Counted from the first letter of the stretch, positions 9,401-19,530 are shown. The stretch is 64,000 nucleotides of DNA from Comamonas odontotermitis (GCF_020080045.1 NZ_CP083451.1:3521001-3585000), one strand, 5' to 3'. The notes: generated by a model not told the origin, from the letters alone. Numbers and translations are program-made.

Positions 9401-12377
9401 TGAGCTGGGTGCTGCAGTCGAGCATGCCTTTGGCGTCGCTCTTGCCGCTGCATACAGTGCCCAGGTCCTGAAAGCTCTCATGGTTTTCGTAGCTGTAGAA
9501 GCCCCCCACCATGCGCTTGCGGGTGGAAGTGACGATGCGCGCCACAGCCTTGACCTGCAGCTTGACACCTGAGACCGGTTTGCCCGAAGGTGTCAGTGTC
9601 AGCGCCTGGAAGGAGAGCTTCTTGTCCGTCGATGCCCAGTTCTCGGCCTTGATGCCTGCCACCACGGCAGCGGGCCAGATCACACTGCTGTGGCTCAGGG
9701 TCTGTACCTCGCCATTGGGGTCTGAAAAGCTGGCTTCCAGCAGCAGATCCTGCGGTGCTTTCGATGTCGGAATCTTGTCGATGACTGCCGTACCCGTGCC
9801 GTTCGCATCCAGAGTCAGCGGCAGCTTGTCGGCGATCACCCGGCGATCACTGCTGTAGTCCTCGCTGTCAGCGCCGGGCAGCCTGCCGCTGAGATGAGGA
9901 CGGCCAAACGAGAAGCTGTCGTAATCCTCAAACCCCACATAGTGCGACTGCACTGCAGCCGAGGCAGTGACAGCCTGGCGCGCGGCAGCCCCGCCCGACA
10001 GGTACGAAAGCTGTACCTGCGCGCCCAGCTTGTCCGGTTGCACGATGGGCGCAGCCATATCGGGCACCACGCTGCCCTTGAGCACAGGAAGACGGAACTC
10101 TTCGACACGGAACGAGCCCGTGCCGAGCTCTTGCGAACCCCATTTGCCTTTTCCGCCCTTGAGACTGATGTTGTAAGTACCCAGCTTGGCCGACTTGGGA
10201 ATCTTGAACTCGGAGCTGGCAGACAGGCTGTTGCCCGGGCGGCTCCAGTGCAGCGGCAGTTCAAACTCATCATTGCTGCCCTGGTGCGTGATCACCACGG
10301 TGCCTGGCAGTTGCTCCTTGTCCACCAGACCCAGACCATTCAAGGTCTGGGTACGGATGATGTGCTTCATCGACACGGTCTCGCCCGCGCGCAGCAGGCT
10401 GCGGTCGAGGATGGTGTGGGCCACGACATCCTTGAGCGGGCTGGTGTCGGTTTCCAGGTTGTAGCGCCAGCTCTCGATGCCACGCTGCCAGTCGGTCCAG
10501 ACAAAGGCCATGTCGGGGTTGCCATCGACCGTGGCACGCGCACTCACAAAATAGGCGGAACTGGTGTCGTCCTGCGGCCCCAGGCATTGAACCGAGCGCT
10601 GGGTCTGCAGCTTCTCAAAGCGCGCAATGCCATCCTTGTCGGTGGTTGCCATCTCCAGCGTCTTGCCATCGCAGCTGGATACGCGCACTTGTGCGCCCGG
10701 CACGGGCTTGCCTTTGTCCAGGCTCGTGACCCAGGCCATCGAGTTCTCCCGACCCAGCTTGAAATGCACACCCAGATTGGTAACCAGGGCCGAGGTACGC
10801 ACATACATCACGCGTCTGGCAGCTTCGTAGCCTGTATTCAGCAGCGCATCACCCAGCATCGGCGAGGCGATCTCGACCACATGGAAACCCGTGGGCAGCG
10901 GAATGCCCACCACCTCGAATGGCCGGGGATCCTTGCTGTCGGACTTGGGCAGCGCCAGCTTCTTGCTGCCGCCCTGCCCCTCCAGCAACGAGAGCATGCG
11001 AGCCTCCACATCGTCCTTGCTGCCATCTGGCAGGGGCTTGGGCAGTGGCGTTTTCGAATCCTTGGCAGCGTCGGTGCGGCGGACCGATTTCCAGCCGTCG
11101 TAATACTGCACCTTGTAGTACCAGCGGATGATGTCCACATCGCTTTGCAACTGCAAGGTACTGACCGTGCCCTTGTCTTCAATGGCAACATTGCTGAGGT
11201 TGAGATCCTGCTCCACATTGCGCAAGGTCACCGGCAGGATGGCTGGTCCCTTGTCGCCCTCGGCAAAGCGCTCCACCACGCCAAAGGGTGCGGCAGCGAA
11301 CTTGGCGAGCGGCGGCATCAACCCGATCTGCACCTTCAGGGGAAAGAGATTGGCGTTGCTCAGCTTGCGGTCGTGCACATCCTTGAAGCCCGAGGGCAGC
11401 ACGATGCGCAACTGGTCTTTCTCGGCAAACGGGGGCGCAAAATCGACGCGAGAGACTTCGGTGTCGTCGTCGCCGTCTTCCACATCGGGCTTGAGCGGGC
11501 CCTTGGAGGTCTCCAGCCGGATGTCCCTGGCCAGCTTGCGGCTGATCGGTGCGCTGAACATCATCGCCAGCGGACGAATCGGCAGACAACCCGATTGCGC
11601 ATTGGCGCGTTCACAGGTGAACTCGGCAGTGAATGGCGGTCGCACACGGAAGTTGAAGCGGCGTTCACGCTTTTGCAAGACCCCATTGTGCGTACTGACG
11701 CCAGGGCCGATCACCAGGCTCATCTCCGCGCCGTCGGGCAGTGCGCGCTGGCATTGCAACGCCACAAAGCGCTGCGGGTTCCGAGCCAGTTCGTTCTTGC
11801 CAAACTCATGCACCATGAAGGCCTGCGACTGCGCAGCGCTGAGCAATTTGACAGGGATGCGCTCACCAATGCCCTTGACGGCGCACCAGCTGCTGCTCTC
11901 GACCGTCTTGTCGATCACGTCGGCATTGAACTGCAGGCCAAAATACTGCTGCGTATCCAGATCCTGGTAGCTGCTCGGTGCGTTGCGCACCACCGACGGC
12001 CCGCCGGTGCCAAAGCGGTACTGTGCTGCACCTTTGACCTGCTCGCCGGCTGCGTCCTTGAGGCCCGCGAGCTTGTCCACCGTGCAGTTCACACCAGGCG
12101 GAAGATCATCGGCCAGATCCAGCACCCATTCCTTGGGTCCTGTCCAGCGGCCAGTGGCCTGGCTGATTACCTGTTTGTTGTCGCAATCGATCTTGACCGG
12201 AGCGGCCGCGCGCAGGTCGCCCATGGGCACCACAGGCGCATCGAATTTGACGACGACCTGGCGCACCCGCGCCACCTCACCCTGTGGCGATACCGCCGTG
12301 ATCGTGGTGGCATGCGCGCCTGCCGCCAGCGCCGCCCATCCCAGGCCAGCCAGCCAGTGTTGTATTCGTTGATTCAC
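6414..12377 (-). CDS. Bacterial alpha-2-macroglobulin-like protease trap (MG2/thioester)
   Basis: Giant periplasmic protein of 1987 residues, homologous to E. coli YfhM/ECAM, proposed to trap foreign proteases that breach the outer membrane. A signal peptide is seen (about 1-23, ending AAGAHA). Macroglobulin-like repeats fill the first 1200 residues; the bait/A2M region (ELQIISGLPPLVRDGDKYDA) is followed by the thioester motif CLEQ with Cys1493 (codons at 7890-7901), so the reactive thioester is expected to form. No lipobox is seen after the signal, unlike the E. coli lipoprotein. It is translationally coupled to pbpC. It is longer than the about 1650 residues of the E. coli protein, with extra N-terminal domains. 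Long open frames on the opposite strand are codon-bias shadows. Confidence 0.94.
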   Translation of the reverse strand: MNQRIQHWLAGLGWAALAAGAHATTITAVSPQGEVARVRQVVVKFDAPVVPMGDLRAAAPVKIDCDNKQVISQATGRWTGPKEWVLDLADDLPPGVNCTVDKLAGLKDAAGEQVKGAAQYRFGTGGPSVVRNAPSSYQDLDTQQYFGLQFNADVIDKTVESSSWCAVKGIGERIPVKLLSAAQSQAFMVHEFGKNELARNPQRFVALQCQRALPDGAEMSLVIGPGVSTHNGVLQKRERRFNFRVRPPFTAEFTCERANAQSGCLPIRPLAMMFSAPISRKLARDIRLETSKGPLKPDVEDGDDDTEVSRVDFAPPFAEKDQLRIVLPSGFKDVHDRKLSNANLFPLKVQIGLMPPLAKFAAAPFGVVERFAEGDKGPAILPVTLRNVEQDLNLSNVAIEDKGTVSTLQLQSDVDIIRWYYKVQYYDGWKSVRRTDAAKDSKTPLPKPLPDGSKDDVEARMLSLLEGQGGSKKLALPKSDSKDPRPFEVVGIPLPTGFHVVEIASPMLGDALLNTGYEAARRVMYVRTSALVTNLGVHFKLGRENSMAWVTSLDKGKPVPGAQVRVSSCDGKTLEMATTDKDGIARFEKLQTQRSVQCLGPQDDTSSAYFVSARATVDGNPDMAFVWTDWQRGIESWRYNLETDTSPLKDVVAHTILDRSLLRAGETVSMKHIIRTQTLNGLGLVDKEQLPGTVVITHQGSNDEFELPLHWSRPGNSLSASSEFKIPKSAKLGTYNISLKGGKGKWGSQELGTGSFRVEEFRLPVLKGSVVPDMAAPIVQPDKLGAQVQLSYLSGGAAARQAVTASAAVQSHYVGFEDYDSFSFGRPHLSGRLPGADSEDYSSDRRVIADKLPLTLDANGTGTAVIDKIPTSKAPQDLLLEASFSDPNGEVQTLSHSSVIWPAAVVAGIKAENWASTDKKLSFQALTLTPSGKPVSGVKLQVKAVARIVTSTRKRMVGGFYSYENHESFQDLGTVCSGKSDAKGMLDCSTQLKDNGEVELIAEAQDDKGRISQAATSVWVTKQGELWFGGDDNDRMDLLPEKKAYKVGDTARFQVRMPFREATALVTVEREGIIQSQVMTLRGDDPTVHLKVQEGWGPNVYVSVMALRGRLRDVPWYSFFTWGFKSPREWWTAFWYEGKEYVAPTALVDLSKPAYRLGAAEIRVGIADRQLAVTVKSDKENYRIRNTAKVTIEAKLPNGKPAAGASVAVAAVDQALLELKRNDSWALLDAMYQKRAWGVETSTAQMEIIGRRHYGRKAVAAGGGGGSGQTRELLDTLLLWKPDVILDSNGRAEVDVPLNDALTSFKIVAVADSGLELFGTGSTQIRTSQELQIISGLPPLVRDGDKYDAQVTLRNTTSKPMQVVVTPKATLLQLEPQTVEIPAGDAKLVSWTVTAPADMSQSRQGELLWEIAAKDKNGDAADALKVSQRVVPAVAVTTLQATLVQLDGNLDMPVSAPADALPGRGGLKLSMVPRLAEGLPGVRDWWVNYPYACLEQKSSKAIGLRDAAMWKDTMDRLPTYLDGDGLANYFPPQPGSSNTGSDTLTAYLLQASFEMKKLDPQFALPAASLDRMAAALGKFVDGKIERKFWSPRADLDVRKIAAISALALHGKAQPRMLTSINIAPNDWPTQAVVDWLSILQNMKDAPNRTKLMEEANQILRARLSYQGTKVLFANENNDYWWWLMQNGDTTLARFMLVIMGDPAWKDDLPRLASSFIGRQKSGAWSTTTANLWGAMALERFSRMYESEPVTGTTEASMGGKSASVDWSRITKAPDAIELLAQGGKRAVGPTEQISPWLNNTMDLPWANGQQSLKVQQKGTGKPWLTVQSQAAIPLKSQLSAGYTISKTITAVEQANKSLPAGQYTRGDVLRVTLEVNASANMTWVAITDPVPGGATILGSGLGRDSALATDGEKSTGWGWKAFEERSFEAYRAYYGYLPQGKLSLQYSFRVNNTGEFAMPATRIEALYAPEMFGMVPNAKMTVVPASK

Positions 12378-12512
12378 AAAGCTCTCCCTTTGGATGGCGA
12401 GAGCGTACCAAAATTCCCCCTGGCAACGGGCCTCTTTTCAGGGGGAGCGCTGAACACGATCAAGGCGTTGCATTTAGCAACATATATGGCAACATTGCCA
12501 TCAACAACAAAA
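12378..12512. promoter_or_regulatory. Upstream region of the alpha-2-macroglobulin/pbpC operon
   Basis: Gene-free stretch that must hold the promoter of the operon. It has two inverted repeats: ATGGCAA-CA-TTGCCAT (12486-12501), compact enough to be an operator, and a CCCCCTG/CAGGGGG pair around 12417-12443. The middle part is A+T rich (ACATATATGGC). No regulator can be named. Confidence 0.35.
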
Positions 12513-12538
12513 GCCCTGCTATTACATAACAGCAGGGC
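12502..12538 (-). terminator. Intrinsic terminator of the Bug receptor gene
   Basis: Stem GCCCTGCT (12513-12520) / AGCAGGGC (12531-12538) with loop ATTACATAAC; read on the minus strand it is followed by TTTTGTTGTTG. It lies 26 bases past the stop of the Bug gene. Confidence 0.75.
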
Positions 12539-12563
12539 GCATTCAGCTATCAAAAAATGAGTA

Positions 12564-13556
12564 CTACTGCGGCTTGAACCCGCTGTCGTGGATGATGCGC
12601 TGCCACACCCCGGTATAGGCCTTCTCACGCGCCAGCAATTGCTCGGGCGTCATGTAGCCTACAGACAGGCCCATGGCCACCAACTGCGCATGCACATCGT
12701 GCGCGGCCACGGCCTTGGCCACGGCCTGCGAGACTTCGTTCACCATTTCCGCCGGAGTTCCAGCAGGGGCGTACATGCCGTAGTAAGGCATGTCTTCCAG
12801 GCCATTGAGGCCCAGCTCGCCAAAGGTGGGCACATCGGGCAGCAGTGCCTGGCGCTTGCCGCCCAGCACGGCCAGCACGCGAATCTTGCCCGCCTTCTGG
12901 CTTTCGATGAAATCCTGCACCGAGCCGATGCCAGCCGGAATCTGGTTACCCATCATGTCGGCCAGCATGGGCGCGCTGCCACGGTATGGTGCCGATACCA
13001 GATCGGTCTGAAAGCGCTTGTTGATGACCTGCACCAGAAACTCAGGCGTGGATGCAGGCGCGGGAATGCCCACGGCGCTTTTTCCGCCCTGCTTCCTGAC
13101 CCATTGCAGGTACTCGTCAAACGACTTGACGCCCAGGCCCGAGGGTACGGCCAATGCATTCACAAAACTGGCAAAGCCCGCCACAGGCACAAAATCCGCA
13201 TGCGGATCAAAGCCCGGGTTCCTGACGACCTGGGGCAGGATGGAGATCGTGTGGTCGTGCGTGACAAAGAAGGTGGAGCCGTCGGCAGGCGACGCCTTGA
13301 GCAGCTGCGCCGCAATCTGACCACCTGCACCGGGCTTGTTCTCCACCACCACCGAAGTGCCCAGGCTGTCCTTCATCTTCTCGGCCAGCAGGCGGGCAAT
13401 GGCATCGGTTCCGCCACCGGGCGGAAAACCCACCAGCAGACGCACCGGTTTGCCCTTGTTGTAGGCAGCAGCCCAGCCAGGCTGGGCGGACAGGCCTGCG
13501 GCGGCTGCGCCTGCGGCCAGCAAGCGTGCAGAGAAGTGGCGGCGATTCAGTGTCAT
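12564..13556 (-). CDS. Bug-family tripartite tricarboxylate transporter substrate-binding protein
   Basis: Periplasmic solute receptor of the TctC/Bug family, 330 residues, which binds small carboxylates and either feeds a TctAB permease or acts as a sensor. The N-terminus MTLNRRHFSARLLAAGAAAA has an RRHF pair, a hydrophobic stretch and a likely cleavage after GWAAA, which looks like a Tat signal. Family motifs are VRLLVGFPPGGGTDAIARLL and VVENKPGAGGQIA early, and GAPMLAD-like SAPYRGSAPMLADMMGNQI near the middle. I chose the ATG at 13556; longer upstream extensions lack a signal-peptide start. No permease genes are adjacent, as is common for the many orphan Bug receptors of Burkholderiales. 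Substrate unknown. Confidence 0.9.
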   Translation of the reverse strand: MTLNRRHFSARLLAAGAAAAGLSAQPGWAAAYNKGKPVRLLVGFPPGGGTDAIARLLAEKMKDSLGTSVVVENKPGAGGQIAAQLLKASPADGSTFFVTHDHTISILPQVVRNPGFDPHADFVPVAGFASFVNALAVPSGLGVKSFDEYLQWVRKQGGKSAVGIPAPASTPEFLVQVINKRFQTDLVSAPYRGSAPMLADMMGNQIPAGIGSVQDFIESQKAGKIRVLAVLGGKRQALLPDVPTFGELGLNGLEDMPYYGMYAPAGTPAEMVNEVSQAVAKAVAAHDVHAQLVAMGLSVGYMTPEQLLAREKAYTGVWQRIIHDSGFKPQ

Positions 13557-13617
13557 ACAGGCTTTCGGGCTTTGCAGGTGCAAGCGGAAGTGGAAGTGGC
13601 AGTGGGTTCGGGCGCGG

Positions 13618-15075
<1,458 letters not shown>

Positions 15076-15265
15076 GGAGTTCGCGATATTCCGGTTAAGC
15101 TGCCAGCTGCGCCGCTCTGCGGCACAGACCCAACACGACCCACGCCTACGGGAGAGGAGCGCCTTGCGCATACCCGTTCGCGTTGGTCCTGCCAAAAAAC
15201 ACTGCGCCCGGCAGGCAAAAAGCCCAGGGAGCAAAACCTTTTGATTCTATAGAGTCTGCCAGGCC

Positions 15266-16300
15266 ATGCCACCATCATCAACTACTACCGCTGCACGTGA
15301 TGTCATCGTTGGCACGGCCTATGTATTTGATGCGTGCACGGCCAGCGTGATCGGGCGCACCGTACTGCTGGTCGAAGCGCTTGCCGCCATTGCCGTGGGC
15401 TTTATGTCGGCTGGCGTGAGCGAATGGTTCTTCCAGTTGGCGCTGGTCACGGCGGTGATTCTGCCCGCCTGCCTGCTGTGGCTGCTGGTGGCCTGCCAGC
15501 AGAAAAAACTGCTGCAGCGCTGCAGCATCCGCGTGCAATACCTGGCAGGTGCCACATGGGGGGCGGTTTGCGGGCTGGCTGCGGCCCTCCTCTACCAGTG
15601 GGCGACGATGGCGCCACGCATGCCATGGCTGGCCAGTGCCGCAGCCGGGGGGTTTGTTGCCGCCATGGTGGTGGTGGGCCTGCAATGGCGTGCCCAGGGC
15701 CGCACGCCGGCGGCAACCACGGCGCGGCTGGCCGAGTTGCAGGCGCGCATCCGCCCGCATTTCCTCTTCAATGCGCTCAACAGCGCCATTTCACTGGTGC
15801 AAGACCATCCGCACAAGGCTGAAGCCATGCTGGAAGACCTGAGCGACCTCTTCCGCCACGCCCTCACCGAGCAGCGCGAGGCCTCGACGCTGGCCGAGGA
15901 AGTTCAGCTCGCGCAGCGCTATCTCTCGATCGAGCAGGTGCGCTTTGGCGACCGCATGGAGGTGCAATGGAATCTGGATTCGCGCACCGATACGGCCACC
16001 GTGCCGCCCCTGTTTCTGCAGCCGCTGGTAGAAAACGCCGTCAAACATGGTATCGAGCCCAGCCATGGCAACGGCCGCATCCGCATTGCCACACGCCGGC
16101 GCGGCAGCCGGGTGCACGTACAGATCATCAACACCATGCCGCGCCCGTTTGCGGCACCCCAGCCCGAGCGCCGCCCAGGCACCGGAACGGCCATTGCCAA
16201 TGTGAAAAAACGCCTGCGCCTGTTGTATGACCTGGAGTGTGACTTTCAAGCCACGATCAAGGATGGCACCTATACAGTGCACATCAGTTTTCCTGCTTAA
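15266..16300 (+). CDS. algZ: LytS/AlgZ-type sensor histidine kinase
   Basis: Inner-membrane histidine kinase, 344 residues. Four hydrophobic segments are seen at about 30-50, 55-78, 92-112 and 120-138, with no large periplasmic sensor. The His_kinase domain has the phospho-accepting His165 in RIRPHFLFNALNSA, and the C-terminal ATPase domain shows LQPLVENAVKHGIEP (N box) and a degenerate G box (RPGTGTAIANVKKRL). It is followed after 65 bases by a LytTR response regulator, its likely partner. In Pseudomonas the equivalent pair controls alginate and type IV pili; the target here is not known. Confidence 0.9.
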   Translation: MPPSSTTTAARDVIVGTAYVFDACTASVIGRTVLLVEALAAIAVGFMSAGVSEWFFQLALVTAVILPACLLWLLVACQQKKLLQRCSIRVQYLAGATWGAVCGLAAALLYQWATMAPRMPWLASAAAGGFVAAMVVVGLQWRAQGRTPAATTARLAELQARIRPHFLFNALNSAISLVQDHPHKAEAMLEDLSDLFRHALTEQREASTLAEEVQLAQRYLSIEQVRFGDRMEVQWNLDSRTDTATVPPLFLQPLVENAVKHGIEPSHGNGRIRIATRRRGSRVHVQIINTMPRPFAAPQPERRPGTGTAIANVKKRLRLLYDLECDFQATIKDGTYTVHISFPA

Positions 16301-16365
16301 ACAAGTTATGAGCGGCGTCAAACAATCGCCTATCGGCATTGGCAGTGTCTTTCAGTCCGCATAGC

Positions 16366-17157
16366 ATGTCGCCCATGCGAATTCTGATTGTTGATGACGA
16401 AGCCCTGGCCCGCAGCCGGATGCGGCGCCTGCTGATCGAGCGTTGCCCTGCCCCGTCTGCCATCCTCGAAGCCGCCAACGCCGCTGAAGCGTTGCGCGCC
16501 ATCGACAGCGCTGCCAGCATGGGCGCACCGTTTGACGTGGCCCTGCTCGACATCCACATGCCTGGTCAGAGCGGGATGGAACTCGCACAGATACTTCAGT
16601 CTTGGCCCCACGCGCCTGCCATCGTATTTGTTACCGCACACACCGAGCATGCGCTGTCGGCATTTGAAGTCAGTGCCATCGACTACCTCACCAAACCCGT
16701 ACGCCGCGAACGGCTGGATGCAGCGCTACAGAAAGTAGAGCTATTAGCGCAAGCCAGATCTGTCAAAATTGCTAAAAATATCAAGGACAGCAGCGAATCC
16801 GCCGCAGACGCTGATGAAACACTGCTGATCACCAACCGTGGCAACACCGAGCGCGTGCGCCTGGCGGAGGTGGTGTATTTCAAATCCGAGTTCAAGTACG
16901 TGACCGTGCGTACCTCGGCCCATGAATACCTCTGGTCAGGCAGCCTCAATGAGCTGGAAGAGCGCTACGCCGACCGCTACCTGCGCGTGCACCGCAATGC
17001 ATTGGTGGTGCCCGATGCCATCCGCAGTCTGGAAAAGGCCAGCGATCCCGACGATGTCGACGGCTGGCAACTGCGCCTCTTTGGCATTGAGGATGTGCTG
17101 CGCGTATCGCGCCGCCAATTGCCGCTGGTGCGCGCCCTGCTGGCCAGAAGCCGCTAG
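16366..17157 (+). CDS. algR: LytTR response regulator, AlgR type
   Basis: Cytoplasmic two-component regulator of 263 residues. The receiver domain has the acidic pocket VDDE (D10, D11, E12), phospho-acceptor Asp62 in ALLDIHMPGQSG, and the switch lysine in YLTKPVRRERL. The C-terminal LytTR DNA-binding domain runs from about 160 to the end (EVVYFKSEFKYVTVRT, YLRVHRNALVV). Starts at 16366 or 16375 are both possible; I took the first. The linker between the two domains (about residues 125-145, LLAQARSVKIAKNIKD) is encoded by A+T-richer DNA resembling the intergenic repeat found elsewhere in the window (16739-16775). Cotranscribed with algZ. Confidence 0.92.
   Translation: MSPMRILIVDDEALARSRMRRLLIERCPAPSAILEAANAAEALRAIDSAASMGAPFDVALLDIHMPGQSGMELAQILQSWPHAPAIVFVTAHTEHALSAFEVSAIDYLTKPVRRERLDAALQKVELLAQARSVKIAKNIKDSSESAADADETLLITNRGNTERVRLAEVVYFKSEFKYVTVRTSAHEYLWSGSLNELEERYADRYLRVHRNALVVPDAIRSLEKASDPDDVDGWQLRLFGIEDVLRVSRRQLPLVRALLARSR
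16739..16775 (-). repeat. Intergenic-type repeat copy inside the algR linker
   Basis: Read on the minus strand this stretch gives TTTTGACAGATCTGGCTTGC followed by GCTAATAGC, which follows the family core TTTGATAGCTG...TTGCGCTT...ATGG. It lies in frame between the receiver and LytTR domains, where insertions are tolerated. The match is imperfect. Confidence 0.4.
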
Positions 17158-17448
17158 CCCTGCGGGCACGGTGGTGGGATAGCCCCGTCGCGGCAGGGCA
17201 CGCGTTGCTGGGCGACAATACCGGCGATCATCCTCCTTGCATACGCATCGCTGGTGCGCATGTTCGCGGTATTTCACTGCTATATGTACATAGGGCTTGC
17301 CAGCAACGGCATCCCTGAGACGCATGGGTGTGGATGTCGCTTTTCAGGGCTGGGGCAGACAGCAGTGCGCCAAGTGCACCCTGGGCACTCCACTGGGGCC
17401 ATGTCCCGGGGAGGCTTGACCCGCGCCAGCCGTCCTTTCATTCGTGCC
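17158..17448. other. Gene-free region between algR and the EamA exporter
   Basis: About 290 bases. A frame in phase with the downstream gene is open here, but it has no signal peptide or membrane segment and poor codon use, so I treat it as non-coding. No convincing terminator was found. The promoter of the exporter gene must lie here. Confidence 0.5.
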
Positions 17449-18462
17449 ATGCAATCCACTCCCTCAGACGGCAACCGGGCTTCACCTACTTCCACTGCAG
17501 CACCCGGCCCGCTGCACCTTTCGCCAGCCACCAATATTCCGCGCGGGGTGGCCTACGCCGCCGTTGCCGGGGCCTGCTGGGGCTCGATGCTGCTGGTGCC
17601 CGCGCTGCTGCCGGACTTCAATCCTCTGGCCATCACCAGCGCACGCTTCATGCTGTACGGGCTGATGTCGGTCTTCATTCTTGCACCGCTGGTACGCAGG
17701 CTACGGCCACGGGTCACGCGAGCCGATATGGGTGCACTGATGTACCTGGGCCTGACCGGCAGCATTCTGTATCTGGTGCTGATGGCCACCGGCGTGCAGT
17801 GGGCAGGCATGGCCATCACCACCCTCATCATCGGCATGGTGCCGCTGGCTATGCCCATCATGAACCGCAAGCAGGCGGGCGCCCTGCCCCTGCGCCGCCT
17901 GCTGGGGCCCATGCTGACCGTGTGCGCCGGCATTGTGCTGATCAATGCCCATGAATTGCTGGCCGCAGACGAGGCCGCACGCCCGGTCTGGCGCGTGCTC
18001 GGCGGTGTGGCAGCGGCGTTTGCCGCACTCGTCATCTGGTCTCACTACGCCATTCGCAATGCGCATTACCTGCAATCGGGCCGCTTCACGGCACTGGAAT
18101 GGTCGTCGATGAGCGGCGTGGCCGTCGGTATCTGGAGCGTGCTGCTGTGGCCCCTGGCGCTGTGGTGGCAGGCCCGCAGCGGCCAGCAGTTGGACGCCGG
18201 GCGCTGGCAGATGTTCTGGCTGGTGAACCTGGCGGTCTCCATCCTCGCATCGCTGTTCGGCAACTGGATGTGGAACGCCGCCACGCGATTGCTGCCTATT
18301 TCGCTGTCAGGCCAGATGATCGTGTTCGAAACCCTGTTTGCGCTCTCCTACAGCTTCATCTACCTGCAACGCGGCCCCAACTGGCAGGAGCTGACCGCCG
18401 CGGCGCTGATGATCGGCGGCGTGTGCTGGGCCGTGCAGCGCCACCAGCCGGAGAATCATTGA
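17449..18462 (+). CDS. DMT superfamily (EamA) transporter
   Basis: Inner-membrane drug/metabolite transporter of 337 residues with two EamA repeats and about ten membrane spans, beginning GVAYAAVAGACWGSMLLVPALL. EamA proteins export amino acids or other metabolites; the substrate cannot be read from sequence. I chose the ATG at 17449, which gives a short polar, Pro/Thr-rich cytoplasmic leader before the first span; the ATG at 17401 is a possible alternative. A strong hairpin terminator follows 55 bases after the stop. Confidence 0.85.
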   Translation: MQSTPSDGNRASPTSTAAPGPLHLSPATNIPRGVAYAAVAGACWGSMLLVPALLPDFNPLAITSARFMLYGLMSVFILAPLVRRLRPRVTRADMGALMYLGLTGSILYLVLMATGVQWAGMAITTLIIGMVPLAMPIMNRKQAGALPLRRLLGPMLTVCAGIVLINAHELLAADEAARPVWRVLGGVAAAFAALVIWSHYAIRNAHYLQSGRFTALEWSSMSGVAVGIWSVLLWPLALWWQARSGQQLDAGRWQMFWLVNLAVSILASLFGNWMWNAATRLLPISLSGQMIVFETLFALSYSFIYLQRGPNWQELTAAALMIGGVCWAVQRHQPENH

Positions 18463-18472
18463 ATTTCTGGCA

Positions 18473-18515
18473 CCTATCGCTTGATGGATAAGCGCAATAA
18501 GCTATCAAAATGAAA
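18473..18515 (+). repeat. Comamonadaceae-type short intergenic repeat
   Basis: Contains CGCTTGATGGATAAGCG, a small palindrome, followed by AATAAGCTATCAAAATGAAAG. One of the best copies of the repeat family in this window, between the exporter stop and its terminator. Confidence 0.6.
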
Positions 18516-18517
18516 GC

Positions 18518-18550
18518 AAAGGCCTGCTGCATTACGCAACAGGCCTTTTT
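18518..18550 (+). terminator. Terminator of the EamA exporter gene
   Basis: Stem AAAGGCCTGCTGC / GCAACAGGCCTTT with one mismatch and a loop ATTAC, followed by TTTTT. It lies between convergent genes and may serve both. Confidence 0.8.
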
Positions 18551-18582
18551 GATTCAGCGCTCGCCACAGTGCGAAAGCTCCT

Positions 18583-19530
18583 TCAGTGTGCGTGCCCTTC
18601 ATGTCCATCGTGCGCCTCGTGACCGCCATGGCCCTCATGCTGCTCGGTATGGTCGTGGCCGGCATGACCGTGCGAGCCATGGGCCCAGGTGCTCACGGCG
18701 CTGACCACCACCATCCCCACTGCCAGCCAGGCGACCTGCTGCACGGTTTGACGAGCGGTCAACTGCCGCTGCAACTGCGGGATCAGATCTGCCAGCGCTA
18801 CATAGATGAAGCTGCTCGAAGCGATGGCCAGGAAGTACGGCAGAAAGCCATCCAGCGAGCTGACCAGAAAATAGCCCACCACACCGCCCAATGCCGTCAC
18901 CGCCCCCGCCAGCGACAGCTTGAGCAAGGCCACTCCGCGCTGGCTGCGGTTGTCATTGCCGGCCAATACCACCAGATCACCCATATGGTGCGGCACCTCA
19001 TGCGCCAGCACCGAGATGGCGGCAACGATGCCCAGGCGCATATCGGCCATGAAGGCGGACGCGATCAGGATGCCGTCGCCAAAACAGTGCACGCTGTCAC
19101 CCGTCAGCAGCGACCAGCCGCCCGCCGTGTTGTGGTGGTGCGCATGCCCATGGCCTTGCGAGGCCGGAGCATGAGCGTGGGCATGGTCGTGGTGCCCATC
19201 GCCATGGCTGTGGCCACGCTCCTGGGGAGGCGCGTGGCGGTGTTCATGACCATGGTGCCAAAGCTCGGCCTTGTCCAGCAGAAAGAAGAAGACCAGCCCC
19301 AGCAGCAAGGTCACGAACAGCGCCTTGGGGTTGATCTGGCTCTCGAACGCCTCGGGCAGCAAATGCACAAAGGCCGTGGCCAGCAAAGCGCCCGCCGCCA
19401 GGCTGAGCAGGTGCTGCGCACCAAAACGGCTGTCTTCGCGGCCGATGCCACTGCGCATCAATGCGGCCGCAATCCATACGCTGCCCAGGCCGGCGGCAAG
19501 CGTCGCAAGCACGATTGCTATCAAAGTCAT
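18583..19530 (-). CDS. ZIP-family metal ion transporter
   Basis: Inner-membrane divalent metal importer (zinc or related ions), 315 residues with about eight spans. Metal-site helices are seen as HCFGDGILIASAF and HEVPHHMGDLVVL, the ZIP signature. A very His-rich cytoplasmic loop lies at about 92-137 (HGHEHRHAPPQERGHSHGDG and following), and a second His-rich tail closes the protein. Both may bind zinc and tune transport. Upstream at 19609-19631 is an inverted repeat that could be a Fur/Zur-type operator. Convergent with the EamA gene. Confidence 0.92.
   Translation of the reverse strand: MTLIAIVLATLAAGLGSVWIAAALMRSGIGREDSRFGAQHLLSLAAGALLATAFVHLLPEAFESQINPKALFVTLLLGLVFFFLLDKAELWHHGHEHRHAPPQERGHSHGDGHHDHAHAHAPASQGHGHAHHHNTAGGWSLLTGDSVHCFGDGILIASAFMADMRLGIVAAISVLAHEVPHHMGDLVVLAGNDNRSQRGVALLKLSLAGAVTALGGVVGYFLVSSLDGFLPYFLAIASSSFIYVALADLIPQLQRQLTARQTVQQVAWLAVGMVVVSAVSTWAHGSHGHAGHDHTEQHEGHGGHEAHDGHEGHAH

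Noticed and set aside
6348..12560. Very long open frames on the plus strand opposite the alpha-2-macroglobulin gene
   Set aside because: They are products of high-GC codon bias on the antisense strand; His/Arg/Gln-rich, without domains, and the minus-strand gene is clear.
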